A stretch of 64,000 bases of DNA, taken from contig CACNFE010000002.1 of NCBI GenBank assembly GCA_902619595.1, positions 1-64,000 on the forward strand. Reading direction: 5' to 3'. Numbering within the stretch: position 1 is the first letter of the stretch; every line of letters begins with the position of its first letter. Positions 36,164 to 46,095 of this stretch are shown piece after piece. The position numbers and the translations under genes were made by a program. Source of the stretch: an uncultured Pelagibacteraceae bacterium (GTDB lineage: Bacteria; Pseudomonadota; Alphaproteobacteria; Pelagibacterales; Pelagibacteraceae). The notes beneath the pieces are model-generated. The model was not told where the DNA came from. It saw only the letters and a program-made list of their open reading frames with translations, and searched no databases.

Positions 36164-37110
36164 CTTCCTATGTTTCTTGTAGCAATACTTACAACTACAT
36201 TGTCTCTTAAATATCTATCATCAAGACCTAATCCTGAATATCTGTCATTACTTAATGTTTTTAAAAATTGCTTTTGTTTTGGTTTATTTTTATAAAATTC
36301 TTTATTTGATCTAAACATTAGTGACATATCCACTTGTTTAATATTATAAAGATCGGATCTATGAGCATTATTTGGTAGAGGATAATCTCCATTTTTCCAT
36401 AAATGATGTCCATTGCCATCAAATAATAAAAATTCCATATCGACTAAATGTGATCTGACAAGTTGATTTGTGTAACACTCAGTACATTTACTTGTCCAAT
36501 TACCAAATGTATTCTCATCGTTTTCAATCCAGCTTTCTTTAGTTTTATAAACCCCATAAAAATCATTATCAGGATTTCCATCCTCATTGTTTATTGGTAA
36601 TGCAAAATATGAAATTTTATATCTTTTATATTTTTGTATTGGATCATTTTTATCAAAATCACCATAGACAATAGATATGCTATCGCAACAAGTATCTGTA
36701 GATCGATTTTTTTGTGGAATTGGAAGATCGCTATCTGGATCCACAGTAAAATCTGCAGGATAATAACCAAGAGTATTTCTAAAGACTATTATTGGATCGT
36801 GGGTATCTATTATCCCTCTGCCCTGCTCTAGTCCTGAGATATGAGTTAGATTATCTGATGGTGGAATTCCTTCATCATTCCGACCATAATAATATTTGTA
36901 TCCTGCTAATCTTATATCTCTCATCATCATTCCAACTATGTCTCTGCTCGAGCTACTAATTCTCGCTTTATCAGTTACTTGTTTATAGCTACTATTAACT
37001 GCAGTATAAGATGCAAACATTGCTCCCATCATTATAGCGGTTACTGCAACTCCTACTAATAACTCAATTAATGTTACACCTGATATCTTTGTTAATTTTT
37101 TTTTCATCAT
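36160..37110 (-). CDS. pilW: Minor pilin PilW-like
   Basis: The 316-residue prepilin has leader MMKKKLTKISG and then VTLIELLVGVAVTAIMMGAMF, with Glu5 present. ISSSSRDIVGMMMRDIRLAGYKYY is the conserved PilW segment. The region NRSTDTCCDSISIVYGDFD and another Cys pair (KCTEC) may bind metal or form disulfides. Two adjacent ATG codons (37110 and 37107) are possible starts, the second overlapping the pilV stop. It is part of the tip-complex operon. Confidence 0.9.
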   Translation of the reverse strand: MMKKKLTKISGVTLIELLVGVAVTAIMMGAMFASYTAVNSSYKQVTDKARISSSSRDIVGMMMRDIRLAGYKYYYGRNDEGIPPSDNLTHISGLEQGRGIIDTHDPIIVFRNTLGYYPADFTVDPDSDLPIPQKNRSTDTCCDSISIVYGDFDKNDPIQKYKRYKISYFALPINNEDGNPDNDFYGVYKTKESWIENDENTFGNWTSKCTECYTNQLVRSHLVDMEFLLFDGNGHHLWKNGDYPLPNNAHRSDLYNIKQVDMSLMFRSNKEFYKNKPKQKQFLKTLSNDRYSGLGLDDRYLRDNVVVSIATRNIGR

Positions 37111-37787
37111 TCCTTAAAAATATAATCTGCTTGAAAGTATAACGTTCTTCTTTTATTGCCCGCATTAGTATTAATTTCAACTCTACCAATGTAAATTTCG
37201 TCAAAAATCATATCCCAACTCCCTGGAAGACATCCTGTACCTGTGCAAATTTTATAAACATTAATAGTTTTTCTATCACCTACACCATCTGGGTTATCTC
37301 TACATTTTAAATAACGATCTTCACCTAAAATAACTCCCCATCTATTTAACTTATTTTCTGGAGCACCTTCTGTTAATGAATTTTTGTAAATACTTGTCAT
37401 ATTGTCTTTTGAAAAAATAGGACCTCCTTTTCCACTACATGAATCATATCCTATTGGGCTTTGATTAATATGCTGTGCGAATTTTTTTATATTATCCGGA
37501 CATACACCACCATCCAAAGCTGTTGGTACACCATAATCATTAATCAAACATTGTTTGGAATTTGGATTAGTATTTGTCGTCTCATCTCTTGAGCCAATCA
37601 TATCCTCTGCTATCATACTTGTAATATAATTTATTTTTGTTCGCTCACCTGAAACTCCAATTGAGTTAACTGAATAATTTACTAATTGAAATACTGCAAG
37701 AAAACCTATTGCAACTATTGCAGTTGAAACTAAAGCCTCAACTAAACTAATACCCTTGATAAGTTTATCTTTAGAAAAATTTCTCAT
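37107..37787 (-). CDS. pilV: Minor pilin PilV-like
   Basis: The prepilin, about 226 residues, has leader MRNFSKDKLIKG and then ISLVEALVSTAIVAIGFLAVFQL, with Glu5 in the right place. The ATG at 37787 is chosen because it overlaps the fimT stop as ATGA; an upstream frame start at 37811 would add eight residues. Several cysteines (KQCLI, GVCPD, DSCSG, LKCRD, KICTGTGCL) suggest a disulfide-rich head domain. It is third of the minor pilins. Confidence 0.88.
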   Translation of the reverse strand: MRNFSKDKLIKGISLVEALVSTAIVAIGFLAVFQLVNYSVNSIGVSGERTKINYITSMIAEDMIGSRDETTNTNPNSKQCLINDYGVPTALDGGVCPDNIKKFAQHINQSPIGYDSCSGKGGPIFSKDNMTSIYKNSLTEGAPENKLNRWGVILGEDRYLKCRDNPDGVGDRKTINVYKICTGTGCLPGSWDMIFDEIYIGRVEINTNAGNKRRTLYFQADYIFKE

Positions 37788-38515
37788 TGAGTCACCCAAT
37801 CGTTTGCCCATTTATATAAATTAATACTACCAAATCTACTCCATTCTATACGAAAAAAATTACTCTGAGCAGGGCCGTTATTATTTAATACACAATGATT
37901 ATCTTCATCTGTTTTTCTTTGACAAATAAATAAATTTTCATTGGCTAAAAAATCTGATCCCTCATTCATTAAAAACATACCACTTGCACTATAAAAAGTT
38001 CCATCTTTTGAAAAACAAATATTACCGCCGTCATTTGGTATAGTCATAGGATTATCATTATTATCTAGCATTCCTATTAAGACTTTAGTTTCATCAAGTC
38101 TAATTTGTTTCACAGTCAATTCATCGCTTGATGCTCCTTCATCATCCCAGTCAATATCCATTGAGCATCTCTGCTCAAATCTGTGAAAAGGTTTTTCAGT
38201 TGTTCCGTCCCACTTATCTCTTACAAGGTTAATAAACTTATTTTGCCCTAAACCATTTGTCTCAACAACTATTTCTTCGTTATCAGTATCTCTATAAACA
38301 CTAAATTGTACAAAACTATATTGTCCTCTTTGAACTTGTGAAAAAATATTTCTCATTAGGGAAGCTGTCTCTGTTGCTTGAGCTCTAACCATTCGTTCAG
38401 TTCTCCACTTTAGGAATGGTTTAAAAGCTGCAGCTGACATTGCACCAATAATTGCTATAACTACGATGAGCTCTAATAAAGCGAAACCTTTAATTTTCTT
38501 TTCCTGCATTTGCAT
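37784..38515 (-). CDS. fimT: Minor pilin FimT/GspH-like
   Basis: The prepilin, about 243 residues, starts MQMQEKKIKG and then FALLELIVVIAIIGAMSAAAF. GGAAAG lies five bases before the ATG at 38515, which overlaps the 3' end of pilT. The upstream frame extends to a TTG at 38536 without support. RMVRAQATETASLMRNIFSQ resembles the FimT/GspH helix segment. Three cysteines are present. The pilin joins the pseudopilus tip complex with PilV, PilW and PilX. Confidence 0.86.
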   Translation of the reverse strand: MQMQEKKIKGFALLELIVVIAIIGAMSAAAFKPFLKWRTERMVRAQATETASLMRNIFSQVQRGQYSFVQFSVYRDTDNEEIVVETNGLGQNKFINLVRDKWDGTTEKPFHRFEQRCSMDIDWDDEGASSDELTVKQIRLDETKVLIGMLDNNDNPMTIPNDGGNICFSKDGTFYSASGMFLMNEGSDFLANENLFICQRKTDEDNHCVLNNNGPAQSNFFRIEWSRFGSINLYKWANDWVTQ

Positions 38516-39503
38516 CAATCTTTCCAGCTGTAACAAGATTTTCTAATGATTTTGACATGGTGATCATTCCATCTTTTACTGCGGTCTGCATGATGCTTGG
38601 GATTTGATGAATTTTTGCTTCTCTAATTAAGTTTTGAATCGGAGCAGTACATTTCATAATTTCAAAAGCACCTACACGACCTTGGCCATCTTTTGTTTTT
38701 AAAAGTCTTTGTGTTACAACCATCTTTAAAGAAGTTGAAAGCTGCGCTCGTATCTGAGCTTGTTGTTCTGGTGGGAAAACGTCTATGATTCTATTTATTG
38801 TATTTGGTGCTCCACTCGTGTGTAGTGTTCCAAAAACCAAGTGTCCAGTTTCAGCAGCTGTAAGTGCAAGACTTACTGTTTCCAAATCCCTCATCTCTCC
38901 AACTAAAATCACATCAGGGTCTTCTCGTAGGGCTGCTTTTAGTGCACTTGCAAAAGTTTGTGTTTGCTTTCCAACTTCTCGATGTGAAACGATACTTTTT
39001 GAATCTGTATGAATAAATTCTACTGGGTCTTCTACAGTTATAATATTTGCAGTTCTTGTTTTATTTATTTCATTAACTATAGCTGCAAGTGTAGTTGATT
39101 TTCCAGAACCTGTTGGTCCAGTGACTAAAACTAAACCCTTATGCATATCGATTATGTCATAAAGGGCATCTGGTAAATCAAACTGTCCCATCTCTGGTAT
39201 TTTGCTTTCTACTCTTCTAAGAACTGCAGCTGGTCCATTTAATGTTTTATAAAAATTAGCTCTAAATCTTAGTCCACTAATATTAACTGCAGAGTCTAGC
39301 TCGTGTGTATCCTGGAATTTTTTTGTCTCATGCTCATTACAATTCGTGGTCATTAAATCTATAAGATCTTGTGGTTTTACCATAACATCTTTAACCATGA
39401 TAATTTCTCCAGTTTGCCTGTATGCTAAAGGAGAGCCTGATCTAATATGAAAATCAGATATTTTTTTGTTATTTTTTGCAAGTTCTTCTAATTTTTCAAA
39501 CAT
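38490..39503 (-). CDS. pilT: Type IV pilus retraction ATPase PilT
   Basis: The 337-residue secretion ATPase has no zinc site. Walker A is GPTGSGKST, the Asp box is ITVEDPVEFIHTDSKS, Walker B is ILVGEMRDLET and the His box is LVFGTLHTSGAPNTI. The C-terminal PIQNLIREAKIHQIPSIMQT matches the AIRNLIRE motif needed for retraction. It is first in the operon pilT-fimT-pilV-pilW-pilX-unknown-pilY1, so retraction and tip genes are coexpressed. Presence of both PilB and PilT predicts dynamic pili able to take up DNA or give twitching. Confidence 0.96.
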   Translation of the reverse strand: MFEKLEELAKNNKKISDFHIRSGSPLAYRQTGEIIMVKDVMVKPQDLIDLMTTNCNEHETKKFQDTHELDSAVNISGLRFRANFYKTLNGPAAVLRRVESKIPEMGQFDLPDALYDIIDMHKGLVLVTGPTGSGKSTTLAAIVNEINKTRTANIITVEDPVEFIHTDSKSIVSHREVGKQTQTFASALKAALREDPDVILVGEMRDLETVSLALTAAETGHLVFGTLHTSGAPNTINRIIDVFPPEQQAQIRAQLSTSLKMVVTQRLLKTKDGQGRVGAFEIMKCTAPIQNLIREAKIHQIPSIMQTAVKDGMITMSKSLENLVTAGKIDANAGKEN

Positions 39504-39576
39504 ATTAAATTTGTATATATAAATGTGAAAAAAAACAATATTTACTTCGGCCTAAGCGACCAAAATAAGCAATTAT

Positions 39577-39918
39577 TTAATAAATAAAATAATATAAAAT
39601 CCAAATAATTAAAGAGTATTCAAAAAAACTTTTTGTAAGATTCAATTGCTTTTCTGTAAATTTTGATTTTAAGAATTTACCCAAAAATATAAAACCCAAA
39701 TGTACTAAAATGATTGAAAAAATAATTCCTATAAGAGTAAACTGAAAAGAGAAGTTTTTATATCCAAAGTAAACAGCAGCTATAAAAGTAAACCATGACA
39801 CTTTTGTGATAAATAATTTAAAAATAAGACCAGCTTTTTTACTAAATATAGACTGTGTTTTTATTAAAGAGTAAGACCAAGTTAAACCAATTAAAAAACT
39901 CAAATATTTTAAAATCAT
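39577..39918 (-). CDS. Small polytopic membrane protein of unknown function
   Basis: The 113-residue protein has about four hydrophobic segments (MILKYLSFLIGLTWSY, FITKVSWFTFIAAVYFGY, LIGIIFSIILVHLGFIFLG, FFEYSLIIWILYYFIY). The gene is two bases downstream of msrB and is probably cotranscribed. No known family is recognised. Confidence 0.65.
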   Translation of the reverse strand: MILKYLSFLIGLTWSYSLIKTQSIFSKKAGLIFKLFITKVSWFTFIAAVYFGYKNFSFQFTLIGIIFSIILVHLGFIFLGKFLKSKFTEKQLNLTKSFFEYSLIIWILYYFIY

Positions 39919-39919
39919 T

Positions 39920-40294
39920 TTATTTTTTTTCCTTAAAAACTAAACAAACCCCGTTATTACAGTACCTTTTTCCGGTTGGCTTTGGCCCATCATCAAATAT
40001 GTGTCCATGATGACCTCCACAATTTTTACAATGATACTCAGTCCTCGCATAACCAATGAGATGATCGGTTTTAGTTTCAAACACATCGGGCAAGGATTCA
40101 AAAAATGACGGCCAACCAGAGCCACTCTCGTATTTTTTTGAGGACTCAAAAAGTTTAATATCACAATTTGCACAATGATATGATCCAGCTCTTTTTTCAA
40201 AATTTAATTCACTTGATCCAGGAGGTTCAGTTCCCTCCTCAAACAAAACAAGTTTTTGATCTGAGGATAATTTAGAATTAATTTTTTTGACCAT
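39920..40294 (-). CDS. msrB: Peptide methionine (R)-S-oxide reductase MsrB
   Basis: The 124-residue enzyme reduces methionine-R-sulfoxide in proteins. Zinc ligands are YHCANC and YHCKNC. The conserved GSGWPSFF and HIFDDGPKPTGKRYCNNGVCL are seen. The catalytic Cys is in RYCNNG (most have RYCINSASL). A further Cys in NNGVC could be the resolving residue. The length is normal. The gene lies between the EamA transporter and the small membrane protein, all leftward. Confidence 0.95.
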   Translation of the reverse strand: MVKKINSKLSSDQKLVLFEEGTEPPGSSELNFEKRAGSYHCANCDIKLFESSKKYESGSGWPSFFESLPDVFETKTDHLIGYARTEYHCKNCGGHHGHIFDDGPKPTGKRYCNNGVCLVFKEKK

Positions 40295-40295
40295 C

Positions 40296-41195
40296 TTAAT
40301 TTAGTTTAGTTTTTTTATTTGATAATGAAATTCCTATTATAATAAATATTGCACCTAAAATATGATAAAACATAAATTTTTCATCAAATATTAACATAGC
40401 CATTATCGCACCAAATATTGGCATTAAGTGTAAAAATATTCCAGCTCTATTTGCACCAATTATTCCAATTCCTTTAATCCAAAAGAAAAATGAAGCTAGT
40501 CCTGGAAATAATACAACGTATGCTAAAGTTAAGAAAAAAGGTTGATTGAATTGAATATTATTTCCCAAAGACATTTCAATTATAAATATTGGTATTAAAA
40601 AAAACAAACCAGATATTATTACTACCTCAAGTAAAGCAATTTGAGATATTTTTATTTTATCTTTCTTCAAAAAAGATGAATAGATTGCCCAGGCAAGCAT
40701 TGCAACCACCATAGTCAAATCCCCTCGATTAAAATCAAGATTACGAATTAAATTAATATCTGCTTTAGTAATAATAAAAATTACACCAATCAAAGAAAGT
40801 GCAACTCCTGACAATTGAAAAATATTTGTTTTTTCAATTTTTAACATAGATGAAATTAAAATTATCCATACTGGTATTGTTGAAATCATTAAGACCCCGC
40901 TAATTACCTGGGTATGATAAAGTGAATAATAAACAATTGAATTAAATATAGTGATACTAGTGAAACCTAATAATATGAAATGACTAATTTTTGATTTAAT
41001 ATAATTTAAATTGTTAATTATTTCTTTATAAGTAAAAGGTAAAAGTATTACTCCAGCAAACAGCCAACGATAAAAATTTAATGAGAATGGTGGTATTTGA
41101 TAAATACTTGCGGCTTTACCAACTATAAAATTTCCTGACCAAAATAAAGTTGCAAAAATTAATAATAAATATGCAAGTCCATTTTTATTACGCAC
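40296..41195 (-). CDS. EamA/DMT-family permease
   Basis: The 299-residue protein has ten hydrophobic helices in two repeats, each with the EamA layout. LLLIFATLFWSGNFIVGKAAS is the characteristic first segment, and the second repeat includes GDLTMVVAMLAWAIYSSFLKK. DMT carriers exchange or export metabolites; the substrate cannot be told. The gene follows the DadA-like gene by three bases, and the pair may handle an amino acid or amine together. Confidence 0.85.
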   Translation of the reverse strand: MRNKNGLAYLLLIFATLFWSGNFIVGKAASIYQIPPFSLNFYRWLFAGVILLPFTYKEIINNLNYIKSKISHFILLGFTSITIFNSIVYYSLYHTQVISGVLMISTIPVWIILISSMLKIEKTNIFQLSGVALSLIGVIFIITKADINLIRNLDFNRGDLTMVVAMLAWAIYSSFLKKDKIKISQIALLEVVIISGLFFLIPIFIIEMSLGNNIQFNQPFFLTLAYVVLFPGLASFFFWIKGIGIIGANRAGIFLHLMPIFGAIMAMLIFDEKFMFYHILGAIFIIIGISLSNKKTKLN

Positions 41196-41198
41196 AAA

Positions 41199-42434
41199 TT
41201 ATGAAAATCTTAAAGAGCTATAAGGTTCTAAGCTTAAATTTGTTTTTTCGTCTAAAATCATTTTAGATACAATCTTTCCAGAAATGGCTCCTAATGTCCA
41301 TCCTAAATGATGATGACCAAACGAATAAAACACATTTTTATAATTCTTTGATGGTCCAATAACCGGTAAAAAATCAGGTAGTGTTGGTCTAAATCCTAAC
41401 CATTCGTCATCATGTTCTGGTAAACCATCTAGCATATACTTTGCATTGTTTATTAAATTTCTTACTCTTTCTGCAGATGGCGGATTTTTCAAACCTCCAA
41501 ATTCAACTGTTCCAACTACTCTTAAACCTTGTTCCATTGGGGTCATACCAAAACCTCTATTTGAAAATACAACAGGTCTTGATATCAAATTTTCACAACC
41601 CTTAAAGTGTATGTGATAACCTCTCTCAGTTTCAAGTGGTATGTCTTCATATAAGTTATCAGAAATTCTTTTTGAAAATGCTCCACAGGCAATAACAACT
41701 TTATCAAAAATAAATCTTTGGGTTTGTGATCTTATAATTGGTTTTTGATCATCAAAATTAAGTTCGTTTATTTCCTGCTTTAGAAATTTTCCACCCTTTT
41801 GAATAAATAAATCAAAAAGTTTTTGAAAAACTCTTTTTGGGTTATTGGTGTGTCTTGCATACGAATAAAATACCCCGCCATCATATATTGGTTTGATATT
41901 GGGTTCTAAATCGTGAATTTCTTTTGGATTAAGAAGTTGTTGATCAACACCAAGCTCATTTCTAATTTTGATTTCCAAATTTCTGCTTTCTATGTTTTGA
42001 TTATTCCAAATATACATAATTCCATTTTTAATCACTAAATTTTCTAAATCTAGCTCTTCAAACAATTCATCATATGCTGGTAAAGCTAGGTCTAAAATTT
42101 GATGCATATATTTTGCTGTATGCATCATATTTTTTTTGGAACAATTTCTTAAAAATTTAAAAAACCAAGGTATCATTCTTGGAACGTAGTTCCATTTTAG
42201 GGCAAGAGGTCCTGTAGAACTTAATAGCATAGCAGGAACATCAGTCAGAACGTCTGGTCTATTTAATGGTACAGATGCATAAGGTGAAAAATGACCAGCA
42301 TTACCATACGATGCACCACTACCAGGTTCGTTTTTATCAAAAATTATAACTTCGTGACCTTTTTTTTGAAGAAAAAGTGCATTGCAAACACCTTGAATAC
42401 CTGCTCCGATTATACCTATTCTAAATTTGCTCAT
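41199..42434 (-). CDS. FAD-dependent D-amino acid dehydrogenase-like oxidoreductase
   Basis: The protein, about 411 residues, is a DadA/DAO-family flavoenzyme. The start at 42434 gives MSKFRIGIIGAGIQGVCNAL with the FAD loop GxGxxG at the N-terminus; a longer frame to 42485 is not favoured. GSGASYGNAGHFSPYASVPL matches the conserved DadA segment, and the end LGFRPTLPDFLPVIGPS and GHHHLGWTLGAISGKI is also typical. It oxidises a D-amino acid or similar amine at the membrane, passing electrons to quinone. Substrate is unclear. Confidence 0.9.
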   Translation of the reverse strand: MSKFRIGIIGAGIQGVCNALFLQKKGHEVIIFDKNEPGSGASYGNAGHFSPYASVPLNRPDVLTDVPAMLLSSTGPLALKWNYVPRMIPWFFKFLRNCSKKNMMHTAKYMHQILDLALPAYDELFEELDLENLVIKNGIMYIWNNQNIESRNLEIKIRNELGVDQQLLNPKEIHDLEPNIKPIYDGGVFYSYARHTNNPKRVFQKLFDLFIQKGGKFLKQEINELNFDDQKPIIRSQTQRFIFDKVVIACGAFSKRISDNLYEDIPLETERGYHIHFKGCENLISRPVVFSNRGFGMTPMEQGLRVVGTVEFGGLKNPPSAERVRNLINNAKYMLDGLPEHDDEWLGFRPTLPDFLPVIGPSKNYKNVFYSFGHHHLGWTLGAISGKIVSKMILDEKTNLSLEPYSSLRFS

Positions 42435-42488
42435 GATAAATAATACATCAAATTTATGTTTAAATTCTAGCGACAAATTAAACAAAAA

Positions 42489-43613
42489 TTAGTGTATTAT
42501 TTGTTTGCTGTGAATTTTTGTACTCATTACTATACTTAAACCAATCATCGTTGCTAACATTGATGATCCACCATAAGACATAATTGGAAGTGGAGAACCA
42601 ACTATAGGTAGTAAGCCTAAAACCATAGACATGTTGACTGCAACATAAACAAAAATTGCAGATCCAAAACCATAACAGAAAAGTTTTCCAAAAAAGCTTC
42701 TAGAATGAGAACCGATATTTAATATTCTAAATATTAAAATTCCGTACAGAATTAATAATATAACTGAACCAATAAATCCATGTTCTTCTGAAAATAATGT
42801 GAATATAAAGTCTGTATGTTTTTCAGGTAGAAATTCAAGATAACTTTGGGTACCCTTAAGAAATCCCTTTCCTGTAAGACCGCCAGAACCAACTGCAATC
42901 TTTGATTGGATAATTTGATAACCTGCACCTAATGGATCTCTATCTGGATTAAAAAAAGTTAATACTCTTTGTTTTTGATAAGGCTTGAGCATTGAAATTA
43001 CAAAAGGTAATGAGATAATTAAAGTTAATCCAGAATAAATAAAATATTTTATATTAAATCCAGCTAACCATAAAACAATTACACCACTTATAGCAATTAA
43101 AATAGAAGTACCAAGATCAGGTTGGCTTACAACCAGAAGAATTGGTAAAAGCAAAATAGCCATTGATAAAATAATATTTTTAAAACTATTAATATTAGAC
43201 ATTTGTTCTCTGTGAAAATATCTTGCAAAACAAACTATTATCGCAATTTTCATAAGTTCAGAGGGTTGAAGATTTATAAAATATAAATTTATCCATCTTT
43301 GAGAGCCAGATGCAGTGACACCATACATTGAAGCCCAAATTAAGAAACCTAAAGTAATTGTATAAAATAAATAAGCTGTTGAATGCCAAAATCTCAAATT
43401 AAAAAAAGATAGAAATATCATCATGGAAAAAAAAGTTACAAATCTTATAAAATGACTTTTAGAGTGGTATAAAAATTCGCCACCATCCGTTGAGTACATA
43501 GAAAAGTTACTAATTATACCTAAACAAAGTACACAAAAAATTAATACAAAATCAAAAGATCTTAATTTTTGAAAAAATGTATATTGTTCTGAATATGAAG
43601 ATTGCTCAAACAT
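42489..43613 (-). CDS. rodA: Rod-shape peptidoglycan glycosyltransferase RodA
   Basis: The 374-residue SEDS-family protein has about ten TM helices. VTASGSQRWINL, SQPDLGTSI and DFIFTLFSEEHGFIGS are SEDS hallmarks, with an acidic residue in the long loop (the catalytic Asp equivalent). It polymerises lipid II for sidewall growth with its transpeptidase partner PBP2 (mrdA), encoded three bases upstream. The cluster mreB-mreC-mreD-mrdA-rodA is complete and points to a rod-shaped cell. Confidence 0.95.
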   Translation of the reverse strand: MFEQSSYSEQYTFFQKLRSFDFVLIFCVLCLGIISNFSMYSTDGGEFLYHSKSHFIRFVTFFSMMIFLSFFNLRFWHSTAYLFYTITLGFLIWASMYGVTASGSQRWINLYFINLQPSELMKIAIIVCFARYFHREQMSNINSFKNIILSMAILLLPILLVVSQPDLGTSILIAISGVIVLWLAGFNIKYFIYSGLTLIISLPFVISMLKPYQKQRVLTFFNPDRDPLGAGYQIIQSKIAVGSGGLTGKGFLKGTQSYLEFLPEKHTDFIFTLFSEEHGFIGSVILLILYGILIFRILNIGSHSRSFFGKLFCYGFGSAIFVYVAVNMSMVLGLLPIVGSPLPIMSYGGSSMLATMIGLSIVMSTKIHSKQIIH

Positions 43614-43616
43614 TTT

Positions 43617-45620
43617 TTAAATATCCACTAAATTATTTTTTCTAATTTTTTCTCTTTCCTCATGTCGGTCAATAATTTTTTTCATAAGTTTTTTTGCTAA
43701 AGGTGCTGCAGTAGCACTTCCAGATCCCCCGTGTTCAACTAAAACACATAATGCATATCTTGGATCTTTATAAGGCCCAAAAGCAACATACCATGCATGA
43801 TCTCTTTCCTCGTATGGAATTTGTGCTGTATCTAAATCCAGCTCTCTTTGCAATTTTGTAATTTTTTTAACTTGAGCTGTACCAGTTTTGCCAGCAAATC
43901 TATATTTTGGATCATCAATTCTTGACCGATAAGATGTACCTCTAACTTCGTTGGTAGAGGCAGACATTGCTTCCAAGACAAACTTAATATTCTCTTGGTT
44001 TCGGAAAAGTTTATTATATTCCTTTTCACCTGTAGAAAAAATTTCCTCAGCAGATCGAATTAAAGATGACGAGTTTTCATTTGTTATTTTAAGGCTCTCT
44101 TTCATTTTATATTTTATCTTCTCAAGTGATTCTTGATTTTTGTCTACTGTTATTCTTGGAAATATTTTAAATCCTCCATTTGCCAACTGTGCTGTCATTA
44201 GACATAGCTGTAATGGTGTAGTTTGAATATATCCTTGGCCTATTCCAGTTATTAAGGTTTCACCTAGAACCCATCCTTTACCTAACGCATTTTTTTTCCA
44301 TTTTGTTGACGGCACCAAACCCTTTTTTTCCTCAGAATATAAATTTTTAAATACTGTATTCCCTAGTCCAAATCTTTTTGCAGTTATATTAAGTCTATCA
44401 ACACCAAGTCTCCTGCTCATCTCGTAGAAATAAGTATCACAAGATTGTTTTAGTGCATCTCTTAGATCTACTATGCCATGACCCTTTTTTTTCCAGCAGT
44501 GATATGTTTGACCATACATTTCCATTTTGCCAGTGCAATTAACTTTAAATTTTGTAGAGATGACATCATTCTCTAGGGCTGATAAAGCAACAATAGGTTT
44601 TATAGTTGAGCCAGGCGAATACAAACCAGAGATAGTTTTATTAATCAAAGGCTTTAAAGGATTTTTTCTGATCAAGTCCCAATCTTTATAACTTATGCCA
44701 TACATAAATAAATTCGGATCGAAAGATGGTGATGAGTGCATGGCAACAATTTCACCTGTATATATATCCATCACACTTATAGAACCCGACTTTTCTGCTA
44801 AAAGTTCGTTACACAATTTTTGTATTTCAGTATCTATGGTGAGTTTAACTTTTTGTCCTTTCTCGCCTTCTTTAAAGTCTACTTGATTTATTCTTTTACC
44901 AAATGCATTTACCTCATATCTTTTGACGCTATTTGTACCAATTAAGGAATTTTCAAATGTTTTTTCTAATCCAGTTTTTCCAACCCTTAAACCTGGAACA
45001 TGTTTATTTTTAATTTCCTCATTTTCTAGTAAATCACTTTCACTTGCTTGAGCCACATAGCCAAGCACATGAGTATAATTTGCTTTATAAGGATAACTTC
45101 TTGCTACAGACAATACTGGTTTTGCTCCAGATAATTCATGTAAGTAGAAATTTACTTTAGAAAATTGATCCCAAGTCAAACTTTCAGATATGATAAGTGT
45201 TTCCCAAGGTTTTTGCTGTTTTTTCTTTTTTACTATTTTGCTGAATTGTTTATCTGATAAAGATAATATATTTTTTAATCTAACCATTAAATACTTAAAG
45301 TCCTCAACCTGTTCAGGGACTACGTGAAGTTGATAAACTTTAGTATTGCCAGCAACTACATTACCAAAATAATCCTCAAATTCACCTCTGACTGGAGGTA
45401 ACCTCCATTCTCGTAATCGATTTTTGTCTGATAGTGTTAGGTATTTTTTATTTTCAGTTATCTGCAAACTAAATAATCTTGCAACTATACCTGTGAAGAT
45501 AATTCCTTTTGCAATTTTTAATATAAATACTCTTCTATTAACAGTATTAAATTTTCTAACATTTGAGTCACCACCATCAAACACTGGAAGCTCCGTAAAC
45601 AAAATTTTTGTATAATTCAA
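43617..45620 (-). CDS. mrdA: Penicillin-binding protein 2 (elongasome transpeptidase)
   Basis: The 667-residue class B PBP has one N-terminal TM segment at about 33-50, a pedestal domain and a C-terminal transpeptidase. The active serine motif is SPGSTIKP, followed by SCDTYFYEMS (SxN-like motif, here SCD) and KTGTAQ. PPVRGEFEDYFGNVVAGN is the class B N-terminal motif. It crosslinks peptidoglycan in sidewall synthesis with RodA. The start overlaps the end of mreD by 44 bp, so translation of the two is coupled. Confidence 0.95.
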   Translation of the reverse strand: MNYTKILFTELPVFDGGDSNVRKFNTVNRRVFILKIAKGIIFTGIVARLFSLQITENKKYLTLSDKNRLREWRLPPVRGEFEDYFGNVVAGNTKVYQLHVVPEQVEDFKYLMVRLKNILSLSDKQFSKIVKKKKQQKPWETLIISESLTWDQFSKVNFYLHELSGAKPVLSVARSYPYKANYTHVLGYVAQASESDLLENEEIKNKHVPGLRVGKTGLEKTFENSLIGTNSVKRYEVNAFGKRINQVDFKEGEKGQKVKLTIDTEIQKLCNELLAEKSGSISVMDIYTGEIVAMHSSPSFDPNLFMYGISYKDWDLIRKNPLKPLINKTISGLYSPGSTIKPIVALSALENDVISTKFKVNCTGKMEMYGQTYHCWKKKGHGIVDLRDALKQSCDTYFYEMSRRLGVDRLNITAKRFGLGNTVFKNLYSEEKKGLVPSTKWKKNALGKGWVLGETLITGIGQGYIQTTPLQLCLMTAQLANGGFKIFPRITVDKNQESLEKIKYKMKESLKITNENSSSLIRSAEEIFSTGEKEYNKLFRNQENIKFVLEAMSASTNEVRGTSYRSRIDDPKYRFAGKTGTAQVKKITKLQRELDLDTAQIPYEERDHAWYVAFGPYKDPRYALCVLVEHGGSGSATAAPLAKKLMKKIIDRHEEREKIRKNNLVDI

Positions 45621-46095
45621 ATAAAATACTAAAAAGTATATAGAATAAAAATGTAAATAACATATTTACCAGGATATCTTCATAAACAATTTGTACATTA
45701 AAAAAGATATTTGATATTGCAAACATTAAAGAGTTTACAACAAGAATTGTGAAACCAAAAAATAACCAGTCGTTCATTCTGCTTGGCCTTAAAGTAATAT
45801 TTCTTAAATAAGATGAAAAACCACAAATAAATAAATAGCTTAATGAGCTCACTCCAATTGGAAGTCCAACTACTGCATCGTTAAATAATCCACTTAAGAA
45901 AATTAGACCATATCCTAGACTACCAGGTCTTTTAAGACTCCAATAATAAATAAGAATGAAAGGAAAATTAAAAGAGAAATACTTCAAACCAAGATAGTTA
46001 AAATCAAATTCATTTAAAGTAGCTATAAATAATAAAATAATAGGACCTTTTTCTAAAAGTTGTTTGAAAATACTTAACTTAGATAATTCTGTCAT
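45577..46095 (-). CDS. mreD: Rod shape-determining protein MreD
   Basis: The 172-residue protein has about five TM helices and matches MreD in size and place. The segment LIFLSGLFNDAVVGLPIGVSSLSY carries the typical D-(A/L)-x-x-G-x-P-x-G pattern of MreD. It stabilises the elongasome with MreC. The first codon overlaps the mreC stop by one base. Sequence divergence of MreD is high in general, so identification also rests on gene order. Confidence 0.92.
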   Translation of the reverse strand: MTELSKLSIFKQLLEKGPIILLFIATLNEFDFNYLGLKYFSFNFPFILIYYWSLKRPGSLGYGLIFLSGLFNDAVVGLPIGVSSLSYLFICGFSSYLRNITLRPSRMNDWLFFGFTILVVNSLMFAISNIFFNVQIVYEDILVNMLFTFLFYILFSILFELYKNFVYGASSV